Shown here: piece after piece, positions 31,352 to 40,443 of the stretch
Numbering within the stretch: position 1 is the first letter of the stretch
Layout of the letters: each line of letters opens with the position of its first letter
The notes under the pieces: generated by a model
Told to the model about the DNA's origin: nothing
What the model saw: only the letters and a program-made list of their open reading frames with translations
Database searches by the model: none
Made by a program: the position numbers and the translations under genes
Assembly (NCBI GenBank): GCA_020850695.1
Contig: JADZEF010000120.1
Coordinates: 1 to 41,049, forward strand
DNA: 41,049 nucleotides
Reading direction: 5' to 3'
Origin: Planctomycetaceae bacterium
GTDB taxonomy: Bacteria; Planctomycetota; Planctomycetia; Planctomycetales; Planctomycetaceae

Positions 31352-32581
31352 ATGTCCCGGACGTCCTGCCTTCCCGCCCGTGCCGCACTCCTGCTGGTAT
31401 GGACGCTCGCCGCGTCCGCCAGGTTCCCTCAAGCCCTAGGCCAGGACGCCGCGTCTTCCCCAAAAGACGAATCCGCATCCAAACCGGCCCTCGCACAATC
31501 GACCCTCTGGACCAGCGGCAAGGACGGCTACCACACCTACCGCATCCCGTCCCTCCTGGTCACGGCGAAGGGGACGGTCCTCGCCTTCTGCGAAGGCCGC
31601 AAGACGGGACGCGGCGACCACGGCGACGTCGACCTCGTCATGAAACGCAGCACCGACGGCGGGCACACCTGGTCCGACCAGCGAATCGTCCACGAAGAAG
31701 GGGGCGACGCCCTCGTCACCATCGGCAATCCCTGCCCGGTGGTCGACCGCAAATCCGGCACCATCTGGCTCCCCTTCACCCGCGACAACAAGGCCGTCCT
31801 CCTCACCTCCAGCACCGATGACGGCCTGACCTGGTCGAAGCCCGAGAACATCAGCAAGTCGGTCATGGGACCCGATTGGGACTGGGCCGCCACCGGCCCA
31901 GGCATCGGCATTCAACTCGATCACGGACCGCACGCGGGGCGGTTGGTCGTCCCGTGCGACCACAAGCGAAACCTCTCGGCGAAGAACGCAGAGTGGAACT
32001 CGCACATGATGTTCAGCGACGACGCGGGAAAGACCTGGCGGATCAGCCAGCCGATTCAGGCGGGCGGAAACGAATGCCAGGTGATCCAGCGATCGAACGG
32101 CTCGCTCCTGGTCAACACGCGGATGCAGGGGAACTTCGAGGGATACCGCGGCATCGCCTCCAGCGCCGACGGCGGCGAAACCTGGACGGTGATCGCCCAG
32201 GAGAAGCAGTTGCCCTGTCCCAAATGCGAAGGGAGCCTGCTGCGGGTGCCCTGGCTGAACAAGGCGACCAGGACAAACGAGGACTACCTCGTCTTCTTCA
32301 GCAATCCGCACCCGCCCGAGCCAAAGGACGGCAAGCCGAGCGGGGCGAGGGTGCGGATGACGGTCCGGATCAGCTTCGACGCCGGCCGGACCTGGCCGAA
32401 GTCGCGAGTCCTCAACGACGGGCCGTCGGCCTATTCCAGCCTGGCGGCTCTTCCGAACGGTGAAATCCTCTGCCTGTACGAGGCGGGAGAGAAGTCGGCC
32501 TATGAGTCGTTGCGACTGGCCCGATTCCGCCCCGACTGGGTCGCCCATGGCGACGGGCTGGACTCGGCGGCGAATCCGTGA
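31352..32581 (+). CDS. Secreted sialidase (exo-alpha-sialidase, BNR repeats)
   Basis: This is a 409-residue protein. The ATG at 31352 has GGAG five bases upstream and gives a signal peptide ([20 protein letters not shown]). The six-bladed propeller shows the sialidase YRIP motif (63-66) with its catalytic arginine. It also shows five Asp-boxes: STDGGHTW (100-107), STDDGLTW (154-161), SDDAGKTW (222-229), SADGGETW (271-278) and SFDAGRTW (341-348). Other likely active-site residues are Glu241 in GGNECQV, and arginines in NTRMQ and VRMTVR. It removes terminal sialic acids, or related sugars, from glycoconjugates outside the cell. The beta-helix protein follows 112 bases downstream on the same strand, suggesting joint use on a glycan. 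Confidence 0.93.
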   Translation: MSRTSCLPARAALLLVWTLAASARFPQALGQDAASSPKDESASKPALAQSTLWTSGKDGYHTYRIPSLLVTAKGTVLAFCEGRKTGRGDHGDVDLVMKRSTDGGHTWSDQRIVHEEGGDALVTIGNPCPVVDRKSGTIWLPFTRDNKAVLLTSSTDDGLTWSKPENISKSVMGPDWDWAATGPGIGIQLDHGPHAGRLVVPCDHKRNLSAKNAEWNSHMMFSDDAGKTWRISQPIQAGGNECQVIQRSNGSLLVNTRMQGNFEGYRGIASSADGGETWTVIAQEKQLPCPKCEGSLLRVPWLNKATRTNEDYLVFFSNPHPPEPKDGKPSGARVRMTVRISFDAGRTWPKSRVLNDGPSAYSSLAALPNGEILCLYEAGEKSAYESLRLARFRPDWVAHGDGLDSAANP

Positions 32582-32693
32582 AGGAACTGTCAACGACAAA
32601 GTAAGAAGTAGCCGGTCACTCCACGTCCGGAAACCGGTTTTCGAATCGATGTGCTCATCGCCGGAGCCGCTTATTATTTCCGGAGACTCGTCC

Positions 32694-34763
32694 ATGGCGT
32701 TCTCTCGTTCGTTGACCGTTCTTGCGCTTGTCCTGTGTGTGAACAGCGTTTGCGGCGGCGTGAACGCAGCCGACGTCCAGACACACGCACCCCTGCGGCC
32801 GCTCCCCCAACCGGTGAAGCGCGCGCTTGCGGCCGGTCCGAAGCTATACGTCGACGCCAGCCGCGGCGATGACTCGAGCGCGGGGACCGAGAAGAATCCC
32901 TGGAAGACGCTCGCCCACGCGCTGCGCCGATTGAAACCCGGCGACACCCTCTATCTCCGCGGCGGGACGTATTACGAAAAGCCGGTCGTCGTCCGCTCGG
33001 GGACGGAAGACTCCCCCATCACCATCGCCCCGTATCCCGGCGAGCTGGCCATCATCGACGGCGGACTCCGCGAATTCGTCGAGAATCCCGCCGCCAGCTG
33101 GCAGCCTCTCGAAGGGGGCGCGGACGGTGAATACGTCTCGACAAAGACCTACTCGCAGGCCGACGACCGCAAAGTACCGCACCAGTTCCTCCCCGCCGCC
33201 TGGGAGCCGATGTGGGGCATCGAGGACGAACGCCCCCTCGCACTCGGTAACTTCGCCGATTCGATGATCCCGCTCCATGGCTATCGTCTCGCCATCGACC
33301 TCAAGGCGTCCAACGAGCTGTGGATCGGCGGAAAGAAGGAAATGAAAGAGACCGGCCTCTACGGCGGTCCCGGATTGTGGTTCAACCGCGAGACCGGCCG
33401 CATTCATGTCCGCCTCGCACATCACAAACTCGAGGGGCTGGGCGACCGGGCCTATCGCGGCGAAACCGACCCGCGGAAACTCCCGCTGGTCATCGCCGCA
33501 GGCTTCGGGGACGACGTATTCCGCATCAGCGGCATCCGGCACGTCCGCATCGAAGGCCTCGTGCTCCGCGGAGCCACCGGCAGCCCGATGATCCATGTCT
33601 ACGGATCCGAGAACATCGACCTCGATCACCTCACCGTCTACGGCGGCTTTCCCGGTCTGCTGGTCAACGCGTCGAAGAATATCCGGGTCACGCAGTCCGC
33701 CTTTCGCGGGCTCGCCGCGCCCTGGACGTCGCGCGGCCACATGAAGTATCGCGGCACCGCGTCCTACCAGATCATCCTTCAGAACGGGCAGCCGGGGAAC
33801 GAGAATATCGAGTTCGCCCACTGCGAGTTCACCGATGACCACGACTTCGCGTTCCTGCGGTACGTCAAGAACCTGCAGTTCCATCACAACCTCGTCGACA
33901 ACTTCAACGACGACGGCCTCGAACTCGGCCCGAAGCTCCGCTCGCACACGATGTTCGTCCATCACAACCGCATCGGCCGCTGCCTCATTCCCTTCACGCA
34001 GCACGAAATCGAGAAAGACGAATCGCCCCTCGACCACGCCCCGATGTCGGGGGCCTTCGTCTTCCGCAACATCATCGACCTGCGCGGCGGCACCTACACC
34101 TCCCCGCCGGCCAAGTCCGATCCGAGCGGTGCCTTCCTGGGACAGGAAGGACACGTCGTCAGCGACCACGGCAGCCCCATCTACCCGGTGATGCGGGTAT
34201 ATCACAACACGTTCCTTCGTGAGACGCCGGTCTTCCGAGACTACTTCCTGTTCGGCCTCGGCGCGGCGGGTCTCCTCAAGTCCGAGCGCGACGTCTTCAA
34301 CAACATCTTCGTGCAGTCGGGGCCGTACCCGGGGGTGGGCTTAGCGGGAATCAAGGACGCCGCCCCGCTCCGCGAGGGGGGCAACATCCTGTGGGGCATC
34401 GAGGACGGTCCTGATCTGAAGGGAGACCCGTTCGCCAAGTTCCGCGGCTCGCCGTTGTTCGCTTCGAGCAAGCAGTTCTACGAACCGGGCTGGACGACGA
34501 ACGACCGCGTCATCGATCCGAAGTTCGTCCGGCTGACGACCGACCCCTCCGCACCCGTCGACCTGCGATTGCAGAAGGAAAGCCCGGCCGTCGATGCGGG
34601 GCAGGCGCTGCCCGACGAATGGCCCGACCCGATGCGAACGAGCGACCCGGGAGCCCCCGACATCGGGGTCTTGCCTCTCGGCGCCGATGTCTGGACGGTC
34701 GGAGTGGACGGCCGCATTCCCCTCTTCGATACGACGCGGGCCAACCCGCCTCAAAAAAGGTAG
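32694..34763 (+). CDS. Secreted right-handed parallel beta-helix protein (DUF1565-like start)
   Basis: This is a 689-residue protein. The ATG at 32694 has GGAG eight bases upstream and a clear signal peptide (LTVLALVLCVNSVCGGVNA). The mature protein opens with KLYVDASRGDDSSAGTEKNP and 'PWKTLAHALRRLKPGDTLYL', the DUF1565 entry of many carbohydrate-active beta-helices. Helix coils follow in the 450-690 region, for example 'RHVRIEGLVLRGATG', 'ENIDLDHLTVYGGFPGLLV' and 'NLQFHHNLVDNFNDDGLEL'. Such folds are used by pectate lyases, glycan epimerases and related lyases, but I cannot assign a catalytic class from visible residues. The placement right after the sialidase suggests a role in glycan breakdown outside the cytoplasm. 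Confidence 0.88.
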   Translation: MAFSRSLTVLALVLCVNSVCGGVNAADVQTHAPLRPLPQPVKRALAAGPKLYVDASRGDDSSAGTEKNPWKTLAHALRRLKPGDTLYLRGGTYYEKPVVVRSGTEDSPITIAPYPGELAIIDGGLREFVENPAASWQPLEGGADGEYVSTKTYSQADDRKVPHQFLPAAWEPMWGIEDERPLALGNFADSMIPLHGYRLAIDLKASNELWIGGKKEMKETGLYGGPGLWFNRETGRIHVRLAHHKLEGLGDRAYRGETDPRKLPLVIAAGFGDDVFRISGIRHVRIEGLVLRGATGSPMIHVYGSENIDLDHLTVYGGFPGLLVNASKNIRVTQSAFRGLAAPWTSRGHMKYRGTASYQIILQNGQPGNENIEFAHCEFTDDHDFAFLRYVKNLQFHHNLVDNFNDDGLELGPKLRSHTMFVHHNRIGRCLIPFTQHEIEKDESPLDHAPMSGAFVFRNIIDLRGGTYTSPPAKSDPSGAFLGQEGHVVSDHGSPIYPVMRVYHNTFLRETPVFRDYFLFGLGAAGLLKSERDVFNNIFVQSGPYPGVGLAGIKDAAPLREGGNILWGIEDGPDLKGDPFAKFRGSPLFASSKQFYEPGWTTNDRVIDPKFVRLTTDPSAPVDLRLQKESPAVDAGQALPDEWPDPMRTSDPGAPDIGVLPLGADVWTVGVDGRIPLFDTTRANPPQKR

Positions 34764-34871
34764 CCTTCACGCTCCTCGTCAAAAAGAACGCACATTCGAC
34801 GCTGTCGAATCCGACCAGGCTTCCGTCCGCATTGTCGCGACGGCTCAACCTCCGGCGGTGCACGGGGGCCG

Positions 34872-37022
34872 CTACAAGAGCCGTCGCGGCTCGTCCGCCG
34901 TCCATTGCTTCTGGAAAAATGGCTGCCCATTCCGCGTCACGGTCAGGTTGACGACGATATGGAACGTCGTCGCATCGGCGCGAATGCTGCTTTCGCCCAC
35001 GATGACATAGACTCCGTCCTCGCGCTCGACCTTGAACGTATGCGTGCCGACGATGCTCGACTGCGCGGGGTTCAGCGTGTTGGCGACACAGCGGAAGGTG
35101 CTCTCGCTGTGGAGCGTGCCAAGGTTGTCTTCCAGCACAGTGCGTCCCGCCCGCCGGTTGAGAACCGTGATCGTACTCGTCAGCTGATCGTGCAGCACCT
35201 GCTGCGTTGGCGGCTCGCCGTAGCCCTTCACCAGTGACGTGAGCGACGGCGGCGGCAGGAACGCGGGGGGCGGCAGCGCGGGTTCGGGGACGGTGGGGAT
35301 CGTGACGGACGACCGGTATTTGTCGCCGTGATGGATCTTGATGCGGGCTGGCTCGGGAGTCGGCCAGAGATTCGGAAAATCCGAGCTGGAAAGCGACAAC
35401 CGAAGGCGATGCCCAGGGGCGATCACCCAGCCCGTCGGCGTCATCGGGATGCTCAGGTCGTAAATCTTCCCCGGCTCCATCGGCTTCGGATCGGTCAGCG
35501 ACTCGCGGCGCGTCCCGTTGAGCGAGCCATCCACGATGAGGGCTGACGTTCCGTCGGGAGCGACGTCGCACAGCTTGGCCACGAACGTCACGACCTTCGC
35601 CGACGACTCCGCATGGATCCGCACCTTCGGCCAGCCCAGGATGCGGACCGGCGCATCGAAGGGGCGCGTCGTGTAGTTGAGGGCGTACGCTTCGTCCTCG
35701 CGCTGGTCTTCAGGGAGATACGCCGTGATGCCGCCGGCAGACCAGAAGAGGTTCTTCGTGCCGACGCCGGGACGATAGTCGTACTGATCGACGTTGTCCG
35801 GAATCGGCTTGCCGTCGGCACGCGTGAAAAGCGGGACGTCCGGACTGTCTGCCAGCCCGCGCCGATCGTGAAGAAAGTAGGTCTTAAGCACCGTCCCCGC
35901 CGCGGGAAAATCCTTCTCGTTCCGCCACGAACCCGGCGTGATGTCGAGCGTCCGCTTCGGCGTCGCGTACTCCTGCATGTAGACCGTCACCGACGGCTCT
36001 TTCATGAAGCCCGTATCCTCGTCCCGCAGCCAGTGGGCGAAGAAGCGGGCCATCTCGTTCCAGTGATCGATCCGCGGACCGGGCACCGAGGTGTTCGGCC
36101 GGCTGTGGACCCACGGGCCGATCAGCAGCTTCCGCGGGACCTTCAGGTTCTCGTGCTGGCGGAGCATGCTGTTCACGTAGCCGTCCCGCCAACCCGCAAT
36201 CTGGAAGACGGGGCACTCGATGCGGTCGTACCCCGGCCGCAACGACGCCCCGCGCCAGTATTCGCCGTCGGTCTGATGATGCATCCACTTCAAGAGGTAT
36301 GGCTCGTTCTTCTCCAGCCGCGTCTTCCACAACTCGGCCCAGGTCCCTGCACAATGCTCGGGCAGCGGCGGAATGGCGTTCATCGCCACCATGTTTCCGC
36401 CGTAGGTGCCGACGTCGTAGTACATCCGCATCGACCCGCCGGGGGTGTAATGGCAGTCGTCGGTGTAGCGGTCGTCGGTCGCGTACATCGGCGCGATCGC
36501 CTTGAGGTGAGGGGGACGATGCATGGCGACCTGCACCGCCGTGAACCCGCCATACGACGATCCGAACATCCCGACCCGGCCGTTGGAATACGGCTGCCTG
36601 GCCAGCCACTCGACCGCGTCGTAGCCGTCGGTCTGCTCGACCGCCATGTACTCGTCGGTGTTGATCCCCTGCGAGCCGCCGGTGCCCCGCACGTCGAGCC
36701 GCACGCCGATGAACCCACGCTCGGCGAGGTAGATATGCCCGTCGTGCACGCCGCGCGAGACATCGTCTTTGCGGTAGGGAAGGTATTCGACAAGGATCGG
36801 GAACTTCGCGTCTTTCGTGTCGAGACCGTCAGGACGGATGAGATCGGCGGAGAGGAGCGTGCCGTCGCGCGTCGGGATCCGGACGTTGCGTTCGATGCGG
36901 TGCCTGTATTTCGGAGCGATGATGACGGGCGTCGGATCCGCGGCGGCCGCAACATTCGAGAGAGGGGCCGCCATCAGACAACTCCCGCAAAGCACCAGCG
37001 CACTGACCCACATCCGGCTCAT
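34872..37022 (-). CDS. CocE/NonD family hydrolase (X-Pro dipeptidyl-peptidase-like)
   Basis: This is a 716-residue secreted protein. The ATG at 37022 has GGGGAG six bases upstream and gives a signal (MWVSALVLCGSCLMAAPLSN). The alpha/beta-hydrolase core runs to about residue 330, with nucleophile Ser156 in GSSYGG (154-159), preceded by RLDVRGTGGSQG. The CocE/X-Pro C-terminal beta domain covers about 350-560. A further domain of about 150 residues (from 'PEPALPPPAFLPPP' to the end) extends past the usual CocE end; it is strand-rich and of unknown role. The family hydrolyses esters such as cocaine in CocE, or X-Pro peptides. The real substrate cannot be read from sequence. The gene is convergent with the beta-helix gene, 108 bases away. 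Confidence 0.9.
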   Translation of the reverse strand: MSRMWVSALVLCGSCLMAAPLSNVAAAADPTPVIIAPKYRHRIERNVRIPTRDGTLLSADLIRPDGLDTKDAKFPILVEYLPYRKDDVSRGVHDGHIYLAERGFIGVRLDVRGTGGSQGINTDEYMAVEQTDGYDAVEWLARQPYSNGRVGMFGSSYGGFTAVQVAMHRPPHLKAIAPMYATDDRYTDDCHYTPGGSMRMYYDVGTYGGNMVAMNAIPPLPEHCAGTWAELWKTRLEKNEPYLLKWMHHQTDGEYWRGASLRPGYDRIECPVFQIAGWRDGYVNSMLRQHENLKVPRKLLIGPWVHSRPNTSVPGPRIDHWNEMARFFAHWLRDEDTGFMKEPSVTVYMQEYATPKRTLDITPGSWRNEKDFPAAGTVLKTYFLHDRRGLADSPDVPLFTRADGKPIPDNVDQYDYRPGVGTKNLFWSAGGITAYLPEDQREDEAYALNYTTRPFDAPVRILGWPKVRIHAESSAKVVTFVAKLCDVAPDGTSALIVDGSLNGTRRESLTDPKPMEPGKIYDLSIPMTPTGWVIAPGHRLRLSLSSSDFPNLWPTPEPARIKIHHGDKYRSSVTIPTVPEPALPPPAFLPPPSLTSLVKGYGEPPTQQVLHDQLTSTITVLNRRAGRTVLEDNLGTLHSESTFRCVANTLNPAQSSIVGTHTFKVEREDGVYVIVGESSIRADATTFHIVVNLTVTRNGQPFFQKQWTADEPRRLL

Positions 37023-37326
37023 GGACGGCTCCCCGGGGAACGGCGGCCTGAAGTTGCGGTGCGGCACGCGTCGGATCACCCGCCGGGCCATGATGCGTAC
37101 TTCACCCGGAGCGGGTGCTGTTCGCAATGGCAGCGGGGGTGCAATCCGGAATGGATGGTGCCAGGTCGCGAGCCCGCGTGGACGCGCTGGCTCAGGGGCC
37201 ACGGAAACGACGGAGCCTACGGATTTCACGGCAGGAACGATTGACGTTGAGCCGCTTTCAATGCGACTCCGTCCCATCCGTCGTTTCCGGGGCCTCGTAT
37301 TGATGTTCTGAAGTTGCGAGACCGAA
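37023..37326. other. Intergenic stretch with a short hairpin
   Basis: This lies upstream of the CocE-like gene and downstream of the aldolase gene, both on the minus strand. It holds CACCCG-GAG-CGGGTG at 37103-37117; on the minus strand the loop reads CTC. This wording occurs widely as a dispersed motif in planctomycetes, recalled rather than searched. Nothing else was recognised. Confidence 0.5.
37103..37117. repeat. Short hairpin CACCCG-GAG-CGGGTG
   Basis: A perfect 6-base stem with a 3-base loop, about 80 bases upstream of the CocE-like start codon. It could be an operator-like site or a dispersed motif. Confidence 0.4.
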
Positions 37327-38097
37327 CTACGTCCGCCCGAGCGCTCCGAGAAACTGCCGCGACTGCTGCATGATGTAGCTCTCGGCGCCCCCGTATCCGA
37401 TCGCGCGGTAGCCCTGCGCCATAGCCCATTTCGCATCGTCGGCATCGGACGCCGGCCAGCCGGCCGCGATGTTGTGACGCTTGCAGGCGTCGAGAATCTT
37501 CTGGGCCGCCTGCATCACCCGCGGGTGCTTCCGCTCTCCCGGCACGCCGTAGGCCAGCGCCAGGTCTCCCGTGCCCACCCACAGACAGTCGAGTCCCGCT
37601 CCCGCAATCTCATCAATCTGATCGATCGCCTCGGGATCTTCGATCAACGCAAACAGAAAGATCGTGTCGTTGATGCCGCGGAAATACTCCGCCGTCGGCA
37701 CACGTCCCCAGCGCGTTCCTCGCCCCGGACCGAAACCGCGGTTGCCCGCCGGCGGATAGAGCGCGGCCTGGCGCAGCGCCCGCGCGTCGTCGGCGGTGCG
37801 GCAATGAGGGATCAGAATTCCCTGGACGCCCAGATCGAGGGCCAGCATCACCGCCTCGGGATCGCGCGGGCGAAGCATCCGCACCACGGGAACCGTTCCC
37901 CCCGCGAAGCACGACTGCACCATGCGGTCGAGCGTCGAAGGATCGACCGCCCCGTGTTCGCAGTCGAGCAGCACGAAGTCGAACCCCGCGTAGCCCAGAA
38001 TCTCGCACAACCCCGCCTCGGGAAGCCGAACCGAACTCGACAGCACCGTCCCCCCGGTACGCAACGTCTGCACAACTCGGTTTTCACGGATCGACAT
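37327..38097 (-). CDS. HpcH/HpaI family aldolase
   Basis: This is a 256-residue protein counted from the ATG at 38097 (MSIRENRVVQTLRTGGTVLS). The TIM-barrel class II aldolase landmarks are GFDFVLLDCEHGAVDP (base histidine in CEHG), GVQGILIPHCRTADDARA, PAGNRGFGPGRGTRWG, the metal-binding glutamate in ALIEDPEA and aspartate in WVGTGDLALAYG. The family splits or joins 2-keto acids with aldehydes (HpaI: 4-hydroxy-2-keto-heptane-dioate; GarL: 2-keto-3-deoxy-glucarate). The substrate here is unknown; sugar-acid degradation is plausible in this lifestyle. It is cytoplasmic. The CoaC-type gene lies upstream on the same strand with a 240-base gap. Confidence 0.92.
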   Translation of the reverse strand: MSIRENRVVQTLRTGGTVLSSSVRLPEAGLCEILGYAGFDFVLLDCEHGAVDPSTLDRMVQSCFAGGTVPVVRMLRPRDPEAVMLALDLGVQGILIPHCRTADDARALRQAALYPPAGNRGFGPGRGTRWGRVPTAEYFRGINDTIFLFALIEDPEAIDQIDEIAGAGLDCLWVGTGDLALAYGVPGERKHPRVMQAAQKILDACKRHNIAAGWPASDADDAKWAMAQGYRAIGYGGAESYIMQQSRQFLGALGRT

Positions 38098-38337
38098 AAG
38101 GTTCTCGACGGCGCGGAGTGACGGAGAGGATTGCGGGCCAGATCGTAGCACAGAAGCCCGAAAAAGCAGCCATCACGCCCGCGTGGAACAGGTGACGTCT
38201 GGCAGAGGTCTTGATGCGCCAGAGGTGATTCAACCCGAGGCGGTACGGTTCCTGCCGCGGCGAACATGTGCGGGCAAATTACATCCGCCGCACCGCGACC
38301 CGCAGCGACGCTCGCGTGAATCACATCGAGCGGACGC

Positions 38338-38886
38338 CTACGCCTGTGAAGCCAGCTTCACCTCGATCCGCGCAAGGATCTCGGCGGGCTCGGCCATGCG
38401 ACCCGCACCGACCTGACCGCAGCTGAGCCATCCGGCCCCGGGGCCGATGACGTCGATCCCGTCGGCCTCCAGCTGCATGACGTTCCGCTGCACCGGCGAC
38501 TTCCGCCACATCTCGGTGTTCATGGCGGGTGCGACGAGAATCGGACAGGTGACGGCCAGCGCCAGCGTCGACAGGAGATCGTCCGCCAGTCCGTGGGCCA
38601 TCTTCGCGAGAAAGTCGGCCGAGGCGGGAGCGACGACCATCAGCTCGGCCCGCCGCGCCAGCCCGATATGCTCGCCGAGGAAATGTTCCTTCGGCGAGAA
38701 GAGTTCGCGATAGACCGGCCGTCCGGTCAGCGCTTCGAACGTCGTCGCTCCAATGAACTGCCCGGCCGCTTCGGTCATCACGACAGTCAACCGCGCCCCC
38801 GCCTGCACGAGCTTGCTCGCGAGGTCGGCCGATTTATAAGCGGCAATGCCGCCCGTGACGCCAAGCAGGATTTCGCGCCCGTTCAT
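38338..38886 (-). CDS. coaC: Phosphopantothenoylcysteine decarboxylase, stand-alone CoaC type
   Basis: This is a 182-residue flavoprotein. Landmarks of the CoaC half of CoaBC include [18 protein letters not shown] (9-26, FMN/phosphate-binding), the active-site histidine in [35 protein letters not shown], the PAMNTEMW motif (substrate-binding) and [16 protein letters not shown] near the end, which holds the catalytic cysteine. It makes 4'-phosphopantetheine from 4'-phosphopantothenoyl-cysteine in coenzyme A synthesis, in the cytoplasm. Most bacteria have it fused to CoaB; here the protein ends after CoaC, so CoaB must be encoded elsewhere. The start at 38886 has only a weak ribosome site. Confidence 0.9.
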   Translation of the reverse strand: MNGREILLGVTGGIAAYKSADLASKLVQAGARLTVVMTEAAGQFIGATTFEALTGRPVYRELFSPKEHFLGEHIGLARRAELMVVAPASADFLAKMAHGLADDLLSTLALAVTCPILVAPAMNTEMWRKSPVQRNVMQLEADGIDVIGPGAGWLSCGQVGAGRMAEPAEILARIEVKLASQA

Positions 38887-39004
38887 GGTGATGAGGACAG
38901 AGAAAGGGAAAGCTTGAGGGATGCAGAGACGGAGGGATTGGGCAAGGACGATCGCGCGGAACCAGCGAGCGTCGGCTTCACGAACGTCGGCGGGAAGTCC
39001 GAGG

Positions 39005-39934
39005 TCACTCGTTGGCGACTTCGCCCCCCGCCCGCGAGCTCAGCGCCTGATACAGGTCGGCATTGATGTGCTGCGACAGGAACCGCACGGAGCCGTCTCC
39101 GAGCAGGTGGAACGCTCCCCCCGGATGAAAGCTCGACGGCCCCCACACGCAGTCGAGCGAATCAAATGCCTTGTTGCCGCTCCCGTCCCGATCCGTCAGA
39201 TAGTACGGGTAATAGTTAATCGAAATCTCCGGCCCCGCATAGCTCGGCGGGTTCCCCGCATCGTAACGCCGGGACGCAATCGCCGCCGCACTTCCATCGA
39301 TCCACACCGCCGCCCCCGTATCGCGCGTCTCGGCGGTGAAGATCGTGTTCGACAGCCCGTCGCTGATATCGGAGAAGCGAGTGCGGCTGCGGTAATAGAA
39401 CACGCCGTCGGGATCCTTCCACAGCCGCCCGATGTCGGTCGCCCCCATTCCGACGTAGTTCCGCAGCGCGTACTGCCCGAACTGCGTGTAAAGCGGATCG
39501 GTGCTGTGATCGGGCCCCGAGAACGACGGGCAGCGATAAACCGGCAGCACGATCGTCGCCATGGGCAGGTTCGACGCATCAAACGCCGAGACGTTGTAGT
39601 TGATGCGGTTGAAGATGTTCGCCCCGTCCACGGCCGGCAGGATGAGGCTGGCCCAGCCGTGCAGATGAAAGCGTTGCGGGCTGCTGACCCACACCCCGCT
39701 GTCGACGTCACTGGTGCTCGACGGCGGAAGAATGCGGTGCTGGTCGTGATAATTGTGGAATGCGATGCCCAGCTGCTTCAGGTTGTTTCGACAGGCCGTC
39801 TGCCGCGCCGCCTCGCGGGCCTGCTGGACCGCCGGCAGCAGCAGCGCCACCAGAATGGCAATGATGGCAATGACGACCAGCAGCTCGATGAGCGTGAAGG
39901 CTCGACGCGACGTGGTGCGGAGAAGGTTGGCCAC
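39005..39934 (-). CDS. DUF1559 pseudopilin-like protein
   Basis: This is a 309-residue protein. The start is a GTG at 39934. The N-terminus [20 protein letters not shown] is a type IV prepilin methylation/cleavage signal with a long hydrophobic helix. DUF1559 follows, with [20 protein letters not shown] and the C-terminal '[20 protein letters not shown]' signature. Planctomycete genomes contain many DUF1559 genes, sometimes dozens, which are thought to be pseudopilins of a type II secretion-like machine. The role of any one is unknown. The CoaC gene ends 118 bases downstream. Confidence 0.95.
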   Translation of the reverse strand: MANLLRTTSRRAFTLIELLVVIAIIAILVALLLPAVQQAREAARQTACRNNLKQLGIAFHNYHDQHRILPPSSTSDVDSGVWVSSPQRFHLHGWASLILPAVDGANIFNRINYNVSAFDASNLPMATIVLPVYRCPSFSGPDHSTDPLYTQFGQYALRNYVGMGATDIGRLWKDPDGVFYYRSRTRFSDISDGLSNTIFTAETRDTGAAVWIDGSAAAIASRRYDAGNPPSYAGPEISINYYPYYLTDRDGSGNKAFDSLDCVWGPSSFHPGGAFHLLGDGSVRFLSQHINADLYQALSSRAGGEVANE

Positions 39935-40443
39935 AGACGGAGTCCGGTCTTAAGGATTTCGCTGCGATGCGTCCTGGCCCATGAAGCGCGTCGCTTATCA
40001 GAAGGTGAAGCAGGATATTCGGCGGAAGAGCGGTCGCGCCGCGGAATCGTAGCACGGGCACTCCTGCCCGTGCGAAACCGTGGTTTCTTCAGAGAACTCG
40101 CGTAGAGAAGCTCCCGCCCCGAGGCGATCGTGCATCGCAGTTCTTCTCGCCATTCTGCCGTCGTTTCGACGAATCCTGATCATCCAAAGAACGCAGCCGC
40201 ACGCGGTTTTTCCACATTTCTGTGAATGCCGTGCCCGCGGATGTTCGAGGCCGCCCTACACCATGAACCGTAAGCCATTACTCGCAATGGCGTTGCGTCA
40301 CGGAGCGGTCCGTTGTTTACGGGAATGCAAATTCAACGGAACGCGTGCAACCCTTTCCGGCGTCCCCGCGTCATACTCGAACGGTTCGATGCGCCGCGGT
40401 TCGTTCGATCCGGCGGAGCTCACACCCTGAAGGAACAGCTCGC
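39935..40443. other. Divergent intergenic region with a GTAG-headed hairpin
   Basis: This lies upstream of DUF1559 (minus) and of the last gene (plus) and carries both promoters. It contains the hairpin at 40049-40072. Short frames in it are not protein-like. No RNA gene was recognised. Confidence 0.5.
40049..40072. repeat. GTAG-headed hairpin with CTCC loop
   Basis: GTAG is followed by CACGGGCA-CTCC-TGCCCGTG, a perfect 8-base stem. This is the same head and loop style as the hairpins near 466, 11253 and 11408, with a different stem. No inverted partner was found close by. Confidence 0.6.

Noticed and set aside
35613..37244. A 543-codon plus-strand open frame over the CocE-like gene
   Set aside because: Antisense shadow; the minus strand has an excellent ribosome site, signal peptide and GSSYGG motif.
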